Shown here: piece after piece, positions 45,721 through 56,786 of the stretch | Layout: each line of letters opens with the position of its first letter | Position numbering within the stretch: position 1 is the first letter of the stretch | Origin: Trebouxia sp. TZW2008 | Lineage: Eukaryota; Chlorophyta; Trebouxiophyceae; Trebouxiales; Trebouxiaceae | Direction: 5' to 3' | Assembly (NCBI GenBank): GCA_002118135.1 | Contig: BDIU01000414.1 | Location: forward strand, 1 to 64,000 | DNA: 64,000 nt | Translations under genes and position numbers: made by a program | The notes under the pieces: model-generated | Databases searched by the model: none | The model's input: the letters and a program-made list of their open reading frames with translations, nothing else | What the model was told of the DNA's origin: nothing

Positions 45721-48000
45721 ATGGCTACAACTGCTTGCGGCCGGAACGAATATCAGGAGGACAGCGAATGGCAGGACGTTGACTATTGGTACAATCGGGT
45801 CATGGACGCCAAAAATCCCGCAGGCCAAATAGCCAACCCCAGCGCATTGGCACTGATCACTTTTGGCTTGACGACCGCTCTGCTACAGGTGATATCATCT
45901 CAGTGACAGTGTCAGGCTCAAGGCCTTTGCAAACTGCCCTGCCCTGCACTTTTGTATGCTTCTCCGTGTATTGACTGCGTTCACCGCCAAGAAGTTGTTC
46001 TCATCACAGTCTGCTGTGCCCTGAGCTACCGCTGTCGAGATGCAGTAACTGAAATTCCACTTGCATTTGTCCTTGCATCAACATTGTTGTTATATTGAAT
46101 GTCCTTGTGCTTTTTGTGGACCCTGCGCAACAGCATTGACATCCTGCCATCATGATTGTTTGTGATGATATTTGTTGTGCAGGGCGCAAACACACATTGG
46201 ACAGGCATGACAACAGAATATGCCGCGGTGCCTTTCATGATTTTTTTTGGAGGCATGATTCAGACGTTGGCCGGCCTCACAGAGTTTGCCAGAAACAACA
46301 TGTTTGCGGGGACTGCACTTTCCAGCTATGGGGCTTTCTGGATAGGCTATGGCTGGTACCTCACCATCGTTGCTGCTGGCATAATTCCTGAAGCTGGGCC
46401 GAAAGGACTGGAAATGACTTTTTGCCTATTGGGCTTCCTCAATTTTGGCTATTTCATGTAAGTCTGCTGAACCAATGCCAGCATTGTGTTCTGCTCTGCT
46501 GGCCTGCAGCAGGGCTTGTATATGTCCAGTCTTTATTCCTAGTTACTCTATGCAAGCCTCCTGGAATGATGTCAATACTGTGTACTTCTTTGCTCAGTTG
46601 CTGTCAGATTTGTGTAATATCATTCAGTGTCTGTGGCATTATTTCTGCATGGTCGGACTCGCTTTGTGATGTCATGGTCTGCTTCAATTGTCAGCAGTTG
46701 CACTGCAGACACACCAAGGCCGTTTGTGCATTGCAAGACAAACATACTTTCTGAGCCTATAGCAATGTGAAGACGCAACACATGCAACTTCAACACACGC
46801 AACTTCAGCACATGCAACTTCAACACACGCAACTTTCACATGGAATTTTGTGCTGCTGACTTGGTAAATGAGTGTTAGATGATGCAGCAAGCTTTTGCTG
46901 AGCAGGAATGCTTGTTGCAGATGCTCATTGGGGCTGAACATAGCGTTGATGAACCTATTTATGGGCCTGACTGTGTATAACTTTGTTGCGGCTGGGGCGC
47001 AGTATATGGACCCTCGTGTAGAAAAGGTACTGACACTTCCCATGTCCCTTTCAGTCATACAGAGAGCATAATGCGTCATGCTTGCTGCTTGTATACACGG
47101 CAACATGCAAAGTGCACCCTGCGCGCGATTTGAAACACGTCAGGTGTTGGCTCACACACTTTTGTGATGGGGAAACAGTGTACTGCATGCAGTTGCAGTC
47201 ATGTGCAGTGTTGACTTCCATTGCAAAAGACCCATGACATGTAGAGCCTGACACATGAGAGCATCAAGGCGTACAAACTGTCAATGGATGCACACATGGT
47301 GTGATGCACATAAGTCTGCATATTGATGAAGCATAACCCACCTGTGCCCACAAACAATGTATGTGTCAAGCATCTTGAGGCGTTTTGGCAGCTCGTTGTC
47401 ACTACTGCTAATTGCGCATTGGCATGAAACAATTGATGTCGGACAGGTGTAGTGCAGTCAGTCCCATGACTGTTGCAGGCAACTGGGTACATTGGTATCT
47501 ACACAGCTGCCAGTGCCTGGTACATCTCCTTTGCAGAGCTCCTCAATGAGATCTGGTTCAGAGGCAGGGTAAGCTTTTCACTGTTTATGCATGCGCAACC
47601 GTCATTAACCTTGCAGATGCAATTGTGCCTGTAAGTGTGATTGTACGCCTCTGACCAGAGGGATGCAAATGTGTTTGTTGCCAGGCTGTTTCCTCTCACC
47701 GAGGCTCCCCTTGATTACGCCTGATGCCATGGCCGTTTCTTGTGCATTTTTTGTCTTTTCTTGTTGATGGAGGCTGGGTAGTGATGTCCACAAGTGTCAT
47801 TGTACTGGTGAATATCACCTGACACATACGGTGTGTTGCATCATCTTTTCTCTGTGTTCTTGACCACATGCAACCTGTTCTGGTCTTGCTGTGTGCAGGT
47901 TGTGATTCCATTGGGTGCTATGTCCTGGCCAACTAGAATGTACACCAGAAGCGTGCAAAAGGAGCGCGAACGGAAGCAAAGACGGCGAGCAGAACCTTGA
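45721..48000 (+). CDS. GPR1/FUN34/SatP-type acetate transporter, 5 exons
   Basis: Predicted 246-aa membrane protein of the acetate uptake transporter (AceTr) family, which in algae and yeast moves acetate/H+ across membranes. Exons: 45721-45888, 46183-46457, 46921-47026, 47479-47568, 47899-48000; phases close. Motifs: NPSALALITFGLTTALLQ (matches the family NPxPLGL position), VPFMIFFGGMIQTLAGLTEFARNN, SSYGAFWIGYGWYL. Hydrophobic helices follow at LGLNIALMNLFMGLTVYNF and TGYIGIYTAASAWYISFAEL, about six in total. The soluble N-terminus (about 38 residues) and the very basic C-tail (VQKERERKQRRAEP) are cytosolic in this family. No duplicated junctions were seen. Intron 1 contains a partial MITE relic near 46030-46125. 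Confidence 0.9.
46030..46125 (-). mobile_element. Possible relic of the MITE family
   Basis: Contains GATGCAGTAACTGAAATTCCA, TTTGTCCTTGCATCAACA and TTGAATGTCCTTG, similar to the interior of the reverse-oriented copies at 24219 and 61447. No clean ends are visible. Confidence 0.4.
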
Positions 48001-49000
48001 CATAAGCACAAATCCGAATCCGTATTGCAGGACGCCATCTGTAAGCTCAGATTTTTGCCTCTCAACAATGCCATTTGCAACAACATTTCATCAGCTTATG
48101 TAGTATAAATCTGAGCCATTCTGGTAGGGAAAAGTAGATATTCCTGTGAACCCAAAGGAAACGGCAGCATGTCATGCAAGCAGACTTGTGGAAGGCTGCC
48201 GAGCCCTGAGGGACTGGCAAACAACAGCTGTTGCATTGGGCAAAGGCCAGCTGCCTTGTGCCACAACTGTTCCCTATAGCAAAATCATCATACACAAGTC
48301 AGCTTTGCAGTTTTTTTGCAAATTTTGTCAATCATCAAGACTTTGGGGCGCCGATTTCGTTTATTTATTGCAATTCTTGACATTTCGCTACTCCGCCGAG
48401 TTTTGACATCTTTAGCTGTGTCACTAAGATAGCTGGTGATCTTTGATGAGGCTTCAACATCTGTGCTTCAAATTCTCTACAACAGTTTTTGCTACCGATG
48501 TCAAAACAGATCAAGACAGTCTAGGTGAGTCAGTCTACATAAGGTACATGTGCAGTCTGACTAAGATGTGCTTGTTGACATTTAGCTGTATCTACCGCAC
48601 TTCGTCTGAGCATGCTCCCCCCCATCAACTGCGCAACATGGAACTACATCCTGGCAAGCCTCATAACTGCAGAGGCTACACAACACGAAGCATCAAGGTC
48701 GCATTCAGTACAAATCCGAAATCAAACAGCAGAACAGAAATGCACAGAGTACGGGGAGTCATGACGCTCATCAGACGGTCTAATTTAGACCAAATACCAA
48801 AAATCCATGCAGCCTGTGAATGCTTGGATGATGTCAAGGCACTGCTTGGATTGCATGTGCACATCACATGGCTGCACTACAACCTGGCAAGGACGACTGC
48901 ATGCGGGCTAGCTTTTGCAATTTGCGCAGCACAAAATGTCAAAAAAAGTGAAACGAAATCAAATTGAATGAAAAGGCAAACTTGCTCATGCAAAGGCATT
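48001..49000. other. Convergent intergenic region
   Basis: Between the acetate transporter (+) and the SAM-domain gene (-). One 174-codon open frame (48443-48967, +) has no family motif, no hydrophobic pattern and lies where the transporter 3' UTR is expected, so I do not call it a gene. Confidence 0.5.
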
Positions 49001-52000
49001 TCAGCTGAGCTGTTCATTCCTGATCATACGTTCAAGGTCAACTACAGTCTGCTTAGCTGCCACTAGCTCTTGCTGCAAAGCTTGCAAGCGCATGCGCTTC
49101 ATTGGGTCCATTGTCTGTGAACTTTGTGGTTCAAGAATATGAGCTTGAGAGCAATGGGATGTTGACTTGTCTTTGCAGACCGCCCCCATAGGTGAGTCAA
49201 GAACAATACAGTCAGAATCATGAACACCAGCACTGTGAGCAATGGCCCTGTTTTCCTTTGAGCTGTTTGATTTCTTCTCTTTAGGGGCAGGGTCAGCATT
49301 TGGCACCAGCACAGCATTTGCTGCAATGCGCTGTTGCTCAAGAGCTTGCTGCTTTGCTTTTTGCCGCTGCAAATCTGCCTCAGCCTTCCGCTTTTGCACT
49401 CTTTGTGGCAAATGACAACCTGGCGGCTCACTCAAGCTAGCACTCGTCCAGACAGCCTCTGCTACACCAACTCTCTTTGCTTGGCTCTGGCTTAGCCCTT
49501 GGCTGCCTGACGTTCCCATGACTTTGTACTGTGTGCATGCAGTAGAGTCAGTGATGTCAACCTTCTTTGCTTGACTCTGACTCAACCCTTGATTGACTGC
49601 TGCTGTCATGACTTTAGACTGCGTGCACGCGCTTGATGCTCGCATGACTTCGGACTGTGTGCATGGAGTGGAGACCTTGCAGCTGGTGAACAGCCTGATG
49701 CCTGATGCTGCCAAGACGCTGGATCCTGTGTATGATGTAGAGGTGGTGCAGTTGCTAAATAGCCTGTGCAGTAGAGCTTCCTCTTGCTCCCTGCTGCAGA
49801 GATGCTCAACTGGTGTCAGCGTCATGGCGTCTGTTGGTGCTGTGATGTGTGCCTTCTGCCTGCTGGCAGCCATCATGGTGCTGAAGACGCCTTGCGGTGC
49901 TGCAGCACTGGGCATGGCTGCTTGCGAATCAGCTATACCGTCATCTGCACACAAGTTGAACACTGTAGGAGTCTGCTTTGTGATGTAATTTGCGCTTGCT
50001 TCAGAGTACATAATGCCAGCAATTTCCGCCAGCGTGAAGGGCTGTCTGCAGGACTGAAGTATGCCAATGCACGCACTTGTATGACCATGATGTGAATATG
50101 AATTAGAATTACAAACGAGAATACAAACATATGTGTACAGGCAAATGTACAATAGAATGCAGATGTCAGAATGTATGCATGCAGGCTGTGCCAGGGAACA
50201 ATGCCTGCACCAACATGCCATGCAAGCTTTTGATGTGCAACTCATGCCGACCTGTGGGCTGTCCCAGGGAAGCCGACAGGGCCATTGCCAGCTGCCTTGC
50301 CTCATCATTCCTATTGCTGGGAGCTGGGGCAATGCTTGATCTGCCTGAGGTGCCTGCTGCACTACTGAGCACTGATTTGCTACCAGGCTCAGCTGTACTG
50401 CTAGCAAACGTAGCTCCTGCTACAGCTGTGCTCTCTCTGCCTGAAGTGCCTGCTGCAGCATTGCTCACTAATCTGCTGGCTGCAGCTGTGTTGCTGGCAG
50501 CCCTAGCTGCTGCAACAGCTGTGACTTGACTGATGGGTTGAGCCCCTGTTGTACTGAGATTGCTGCTTGCAAGCACAGTTGCAGCCTCAGCAGCATCTTT
50601 GTTGGTGGGTGCATCACTGCTAAAATCTGCTCTGTTCACACTGCCAGCAGCCTTGCTTGTGGCTGCATTCCCATCAGCTCTGCTGCTTGACTTGGCTAGC
50701 TTGGGCTGTTGCTGCTTTCGTGCAGCAGGCTGCAGGTTGGTGGCAGCATGTGAATGCTGTGCCCTCGCAGCAGCTAGCTGTGGCTTGGCTGAGACACCAG
50801 CAGCACCCTTTTTCTGTCTGAGTGCTACAGCAGTGGCTATGCTGTGCAAGCCGCCACCAGGCAAAGGCTTCATGGGCAGTGTAGCAGCTGTGCTTGGCAC
50901 TGATGACGCAAAGCTGATGCCTGCTGCTGATGCCAAGCTGGTATCCTGACCTGATGTTGATGAACTCACAACCGCAGCAGCGCTTCCACCTGATGTTGAT
51001 GAACTCACAACCGCAGCAGCACTTCCACCGGCAACAGCTATGCTGGACACTGATGCCTGAGAGTCTGTGCTGCCTGAAGCCCTTGCATTGGCCAGCATTG
51101 GCAAGTCACAGGCCTTTGCAGCAGGTCCGTTTAGTATAGCTGAAGGTTGCTTTGCAGCAGCATTATAATCTGAGACCGCGTCAACACTGTGACGTGTTGG
51201 GCTGTTGGCAGCATGACCTCTAGACACGCCCAAAGCCTTGATGGCAGGGGCATTGGCAGTGCCTGCGGTTTTGCTGGTGGCTGGCTTGCTAGTCTGCAGA
51301 GCTGCAGACAGGATGAGGCGCTGATGGGCAATGTTGGTGACGCCAATAGATCGCAAGTCATGCGAGGTTAAGCAAACCAGTGCATCCTGATCTATCTCCT
51401 CCTGCAACCAAGGGATGCTGTCACCTCGCAAGCACCTCCATCATCCAAAGCTAAGCCAGACGCTGAGGCCTTAAAGACCAAAGTGCTTGTGTTGGGCAGC
51501 AAGTTAGCTTGTGTCAGGGTACAAATGCAAACTGTGCTTCTTTTGGCAACTTTGCATGCCTGACATGCTGTGATATCATGCAATCAGCATTAAACAACAC
51601 CTTTGTAGCAGTCAAAAATATGCGCGTGAACAGATATGGTTTGACATGTGTATTTAGACGCAGCTCTTTGAATGCTTCAAGGGCAGCATTTGGTGGTAGC
51701 TGAAGGTATGCGCTCACGATTTCCAAGCTAAAACATCATTTGACAAGCTGAAGGCAGCATGTCCAGCTGTTGCAGCCATGGCAGGAACCTAGCAGATGCA
51801 TGCACTCACAACCTCAAGCCAAGACATCATGGGACAGGCTGGACAAGCTGAGGGCAAGTGTCTGGCCGGTTATCAAGGCCATGGCAACAACCTAGCGGAT
51901 GCATGCACTTGCAACCTCAAGCCAAGATGTCATGGGACAGGCCAAACAGGCTAAAGGGAACACATCCTGCCTTCTACCAGAGCATGGCAGCGCTCATATT

Positions 52001-52660
52001 TTCAACCCAACACATCTAGAGACAGGCTGGACAGGCTGAACATGTCATGCCTGCTAACAGAGCATGGCAGCACTCAGGGACACTGATGCGAGGCAGACAG
52101 TGTGCTTACCCTGGCAAAAGCAGGCGCATATTGCGGCACACCAAGCGCCTGCAGACATCACTGTCATTGAGCACACACTTGAGCACTGAATACAGTGCTG
52201 CAGTGTAGCAAGAAAAAACAGCACTGGGCCTGAACTTCAAGGGTTGGATGTTGCCAAACTGCTACAGTATAACCTGATGAGATTTGGAGCGCAATGCGAT
52301 TGTTCATGAAACACATTCTCAAAATCATACCTTGAGCCACTTCTGCACTTGCCTAACAGATGGTGATTGGTCCTCAGCAACCAGCATGCTGCACTTTGTG
52401 ATGCCTGCTCACACGAAATATATTGGTCACTTGAGGCTTAGACACTTTGTGTCCTGACATGCTGGAAAGATTCAGGTGCAGCAAATCTTACCGATGGTGT
52501 TGCTGCCATGACAGGGTCTGATTTTTCCAGACAGAACATTGTGCTGCAAATCTGCCAGAGGCTGAGCTCCTGAGCACCTGCTGCATTGCTTTCTGGTGCC
52601 GAGCTCCTCTTGCATGCTTGCGATGAGACAGGGTGGTACTGGAAACAGGCTAGTTTTCAA
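49001..52660 (-). CDS. SAM-domain protein with UIM-like motif and coiled coil, function unknown
   Basis: Hypothetical protein of roughly 800-900 residues. Exon 1 (52492-52660) begins MKTSLFPVPP and has CSRC...PC, possibly zinc-binding. Exon 2 (52331-52404) ends SVRQVQKWLK, the start of a SAM domain that continues in the long exon from about 51430 (IPWLQEE.IDQDALVCLTSHDLRSIGV...RLILSAAL). How these two are joined, perhaps through a tiny exon near 51700, is unresolved. The middle is low-complexity A/S/T, ending in DEARQLAMALSASLG, which fits the ubiquitin-interacting motif core (L-x-x-A-x-x-x-S). A second long exon (about 50060 down to 49001) contains PFTLAEIAGIMYSEASANY, a basic Q/K/A stretch (KRKAEADLQRQKAKQQALEQQ) and a C-terminal coiled coil ending MIRNEQLS. 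SAM plus UIM suggests ubiquitin-linked scaffolding. Confidence 0.6.
51690..52100 (-). repeat. Tandem repeat inside the SAM-gene intron
   Basis: Three or four units of roughly 110-130 bp. On the plus strand they share CTAG(C/A)(A/G)GATGCATGCACT...AACCTCAAGCCAAGA, CATC(A/T)...GGACAGGC and ACAAGCTGA or ACAGGCTGA. On the minus strand each contains a TTGAGGTTGTGAGTGCATG-like donor, so it looks like another amplified splice junction. Confidence 0.65.
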
Positions 52661-53318
52661 ATGAGTAAGCCATCGACTGTAGAATCGTTCAGGCCGAAGG
52701 TCTCCGCACCACCGACGTTTCAGGCAATTATTGCTGAGGGTGTCTCAACACTTGCAGCCCCTTTGACTGTTACAAGTCAGAAGATGCAGACTCTCACGTA
52801 CACTTGCAGACTGTCTTGCACACTATCGACATTGCCGCATATGGCGCACAAAGGAATTCCATCTCAGCCTTCTCGCTTGATCTTGCATGGCATGTTCCAG
52901 CCATGATGACAATCACAACTGAAGCTGCTGGTGTACGCTCTGCGTAAGTGAGGCGCAGCGCGTGCTATGCAGCATGCATTCAGCTTGTTCTCTGGGACAT
53001 TCACAAGAGCTTTGTTGCGTCTTCCGGCAACCAGCTTGGTCAGAATTAGAAGCAGCTGCTTGCGGTCCACTTTCCGGGTCGCCACGTCAATTTTGGCCCT
53101 GCATAAGCAATGTTGTAGATTGGGAGAGTTCCGAAGGAGCTACGAAGTACGCTTGGAGCGACTGAGTCTTTTAGCACTTTTCGAAGCTTTCCATAGGGGA
53201 GTGTTTTGGGGGCATTAGCAAGTCTTGAGGGGTGCCTCGAAAGTGTTCAGCGAGCTGATCAATACCCCAGCCTTGCCCGAACAGGGCTAGAATAGACACA
53301 GAAATCAGCCTTATTGGC
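52661..53318. promoter_or_regulatory. Divergent intergenic region, SAM gene / thiol dioxygenase
   Basis: About 660 bp between divergent start codons; it should hold both promoters. Short open frames are present but lack support. Confidence 0.4.
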
Positions 53319-56222
53319 ATGCAGCAGTCTGTGTTGGGTCTGCGCTGCTCAATGCCGAGCAGCCAACCTGGCAGCCGTCTGTTTGGTGGCTGCCATCGCA
53401 AACTTCACAGTCAGCAGACAGCAGCAACAAGGTCACCAACCAAATGTCAGAGCAGCAAGCTACAGACTCTGTACGAGCAAGCTGTTGCCACCTTTGGGAA
53501 AGGGCAACAGCCACAAAGCCCATCTGACATGACAGCAGTCAGGGAGGCTTTGAGTAAGTGGGCATCCCTCCTGCTTCTCAATCCTCTGCCAGCTTTGCTT
53601 TGGCAGCGCATGAGCTTGTTGCTTCTGCCTGTTTTAGGCAGCATTCCCTTAGAGGAGCTTGGGTTGCAACAGCACCAGGTAGCTGTTTCTCTGTCAAGCA
53701 ACAAAGTGCTCAAGGCACCTGCGCTGAGGCGTCTGCTCGGCATCCCTTGTATGGCCTCCTCTCACATTGTGGTATGTGTCCTGCACACAGAACCCTGCTG
53801 TCCAGAAGCAAGGAAAAGGCATGTTTGGCAGATGGAAAGGTCCAAGCAGGTGAGACCATCAAGAATGCAATGCTGCTTCTTTTGATCACCAATCACCAGC
53901 GCGAATCCAGCCACATGCAGACACAGCCACTTGCTGGGTTGGTTGTTTTGCAGAGCTCCTCCAATCACCTATACTCCCATACATGAAGATGACATCGTGT
54001 CCATTGGCATATTCAGCCTGCCAGCCAAGACCTCTTTGCCTCTACATAATCATCCTGGAATGGTCGTTTTGTCCAGGTACAGTAGTTTCTCAGGAGGACA
54101 CTCAATGTAAGGATATTCTTGATGTGTGGGCAACGCAATCAGTACCCATACACTGCATGTTCACTGCAGTAGCACCTCTGAGTAAGGGCAATTTGATGTA
54201 AGGACAATTTTCTCGGGAATCAAAGCAGCTTTTACAAATAGAAGGCACTGTGAATGCTTCAAAGATTAGCACAGCGGGCTGCAATGGCACAATGATGGGG
54301 CAAAGTTTGCTTTTCAGAGCAATACTCCTCATGACATGAACGCTGTTCATCAATGTGTTGCCTAATACCTTGTGCAGTCCCCGTTAGAGGGTCATGCTGC
54401 TGCCTTAGGCTCAATAAGGCATGAATGCTGGTTCCGCGCTGTTTATACCATGTTGCCATCCAAATCTGTGCTATGCCTGTCTTTGCCACAAGCATAGACC
54501 GTGAATTGGGTTGTACGAATGTCAATGGCATGTTCCCTAAAATGTTCCTTTGGAAGAGACAACTGACACAAGTTACAAGCTTAGGGTTTTGGCTTGCTGC
54601 AGCATGCAGACTTTTGCATGGGCAGCTGCACGTCAAAAACCTTGATTGGGCACATTCAGACATAAATGACATGATCCCCAATCTTGCTGTAATGTGTAAG
54701 GTTTTGCATGGGCACATGCGCGTCTGTCATGAGTCCTTAGCTTGCTGTCACATGCAGGGTCTTGTACAGGCAGACGCACATCAACGCCTGTGATTGTGCA
54801 GCCTTACACAGATCTAACATGATTTCCAATCTTGTTGGTGCATGCAGTATCTTGTATGGGCAGATGCGTGCCTGTCATGAGTCCTCAGCTTGCTGTCACA
54901 TGCAGGGTCTTGTATGGGCAGATGCACATCAACGCCTGTGACTGTGCAGCCTTACACAGAATCAACATGATTTCCAATCCTGCTGGTGCATGCAGGATCT
55001 TGTATGGGCAGATGCACCTGACTTTGTCAAATTGAGGGAATTCAGACAGAACTGACATGAGTTGCAAATTTGCTGCAATGTGCAGGGTTTTGTATGGGCA
55101 AATGCACGTCAAGTCCTTTGATTGGGTAGACCCGAACAGAAGCAGCAACAGCCAGAAAGCATCATCTTCAGCAGCCAATCTTATCCTAGATGAGGTTGTT
55201 GAGCGTCATGATCAGCCTGCAGTCATATTCCCTTCATCAGGTACTTCAGAGCGCTGTTTCTGTACTCGTTATTATCATGGATGAGGTTGTTGAACCTCAT
55301 GATAAGCCTGCAGTCATTTTCGATCTTTCAGATATCTCAGAGCGTTGTTTTGTGTATTCACTGTTCTGGACAAGGTTGTTGAGCGTCATGATCAGCTTGC
55401 AGTCATATTCCCTTCTTCAGGTACTTCAGAAACTTATTTTTGAATGTCCAATGGCCCAGATGTTCAGGCTGTCTTTGCTTTCCAAGGCTCTCCTCATGAC
55501 GCCCAATGGCGCAGCCTTTTCCTTTCTTTTTGTGTCTTTTCTTTTTGTGCTTATCACTGCCCTGAAGATGTTCTCAGCAATTGACAAATTTTAGGTTACT
55601 TGTCTTTTTCTGGCTGTCTCTGATGCTCTCAGAAATCAACAAATTTAGTTTGGTTTGTAGGTGGCAACATCCACCAGTTCACAGCTGTCACAGACTGTGC
55701 TGTGTTGGACGTCTTGGCGCCCCCTTATTCACCAGAAGGAGGTATTTTCAAAAAGCTCGTGCATCAGCATCTTTCCTGATAACGTTGGTCAGGTGTGGGG
55801 GCTTATGCAGTAGATGTACGTGGCCTGGCTCCTGTCTCGCCAAATCAGCTTTGTTTTGGCATCTCTATAAGGGCATGTGATGTTTGCCTGTTCTGTCAAT
55901 ACGCCATTAAAGCTGGTGCACAAAGGCACAATGTTCATTGCTGTTGAAGCAGGCAAAGGCAGTCAGCATAGTATACCATATGAGCTCCACCGTAGTTATT
56001 TGTACTGACCACATTGTGCCCTGATGATGCGCAACATACAGAGGCAGGTCTTCACTGTGATACCAATGCTTTGCAGGCCGGGATTGCACCTATTATGAAG
56101 TTGTGGGAGATGAGCACGGCAATCAAGCTCAGTTGGTTGAGAGCAGTCCTGAGCCTGCCATCAACATGCGCAATATACAGTATAAGGGTGTACGCATAAA
56201 AGCAGCTGTCTCGTCTAGATGA
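53319..56222 (+). CDS. Plant cysteine oxidase / 2-aminoethanethiol dioxygenase-type thiol dioxygenase, 7 exons
   Basis: Predicted 279-aa cupin-fold iron dioxygenase (ADO/PCO family), which oxidises N-terminal cysteine of target proteins or cysteamine using O2. In plants these enzymes act as oxygen sensors of the Cys/N-degron pathway. Exons: 53319-53553, 53638-53678, 53791-53849, 53954-54076, 55086-55240, 55661-55741, 56077-56222; phases close. Iron ligands are visible: His-x-His in PLHNHPGM and the third His in [10 protein letters not shown]. Other family blocks: [15 protein letters not shown] near the N-terminus, [46 protein letters not shown]. The first ~40 residues are basic and Ser/Gln-rich. 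Intron 4 begins exactly at a MITE-like element. Exon 5 has copies on both sides. Confidence 0.9.
54078..54250 (+). mobile_element. MITE-like element starting at the donor of thiol dioxygenase intron 4
   Basis: Runs from TACAGTAGTTTCTC to AGAAGGCACTG (then TG). The interior has AATGTAAGGATATTCTTGATGT, CACTGCAGTAGCACCTCTGAG and AATCAAAGCAGC. Exon 4 ends at 54076; the donor GT is 54077-54078, so its T is the first base of the element's TA flank, as in ClpP. Confidence 0.88.
54600..55085 (+). repeat. Six upstream copies of thiol dioxygenase exon 5 start
   Basis: Copies of the acceptor plus the segment coding [13 protein letters not shown] occur near 54606, 54697, 54758, 54848, 54904 and 54994; the functional exon is at 55086. 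Landmark: TTGTATGGGCAGATGCAC with variants. Units are 55-145 bp apart, so different sub-units were amplified. Confidence 0.9.
55190..55440 (+). repeat. Three copies of thiol dioxygenase exon 5 end and donor
   Basis: The segment GAGGTTGTTGAGCGTCATGATCAG...GCAGTCATATTCCCTTC(A/T)TCAGGTACTTCAG occurs at about 55190-55250, 55280-55345 and 55370-55430, spaced about 90 bp. The first is contiguous with the coding exon. Confidence 0.9.
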
Positions 56223-56786
56223 CCACAGTATCTGGCTGTTTGTATGTCATGCCAATACATGAACAGCTATAGCAGCAATTTCTGCGCATGCTCTTCTGTT
56301 TTTCTGTCCTTGCTGCTTTACTGTGTTGTGTTGTTGAACGGCAGCTAGCATGCTGCCTCTGTTTTTTTTTTCAATTTTTAATTTCGTACAGACTGTTGGC
56401 CGTGTCTTTATCAGACACACGCTATGTGCTGAATGCTTGTGTCAACCTTCAACGTCAACACAAACTTTGAGCACGCATCTTGCTTTCTTTTTATGCTATA
56501 GACTTCAACTGACCATGTGAATCGAAGGACAGTGTCATGAATTGCAGAGTGCAGTTATTGCATGGTAAATGATCATTGCATCCTTGTAAGACAAGTGTGA
56601 GATCCTTGTCATTTGTTGCCTAACTTCACAATCAAGTCACAATCATTGTGACCTGCCAGCAGGGACTGCTGCGCCTTTGCACACAATCTGCCACGTATTG
56701 CCACAATCGTAACTGTTCGTCACGTGTCGGCTGAAACTTCTGCTCCTTTGCTCAGTGGCTCACAGCCTGCCATGTTCTGCCACAAT
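56223..56786 (-). repeat. Intergenic region with copies of the cyclase terminal exon
   Basis: Between two convergent genes. At about 56640-56710 and more weakly 56720-56790, the minus strand repeats the end of the cyclase coding sequence (CAGATTGTGTGCAAAGGCGC...CCTGCTGGCAGGT, matching QIVCKG...PAGR). So the duplication extends past the stop codon into the 3' flank. The rest (56223-56640) shows no gene. Confidence 0.75.

Noticed and set aside
48443..48967. 174-codon open frame as a separate gene
   Set aside because: No recognisable domain or start context, and it lies between convergent gene ends.
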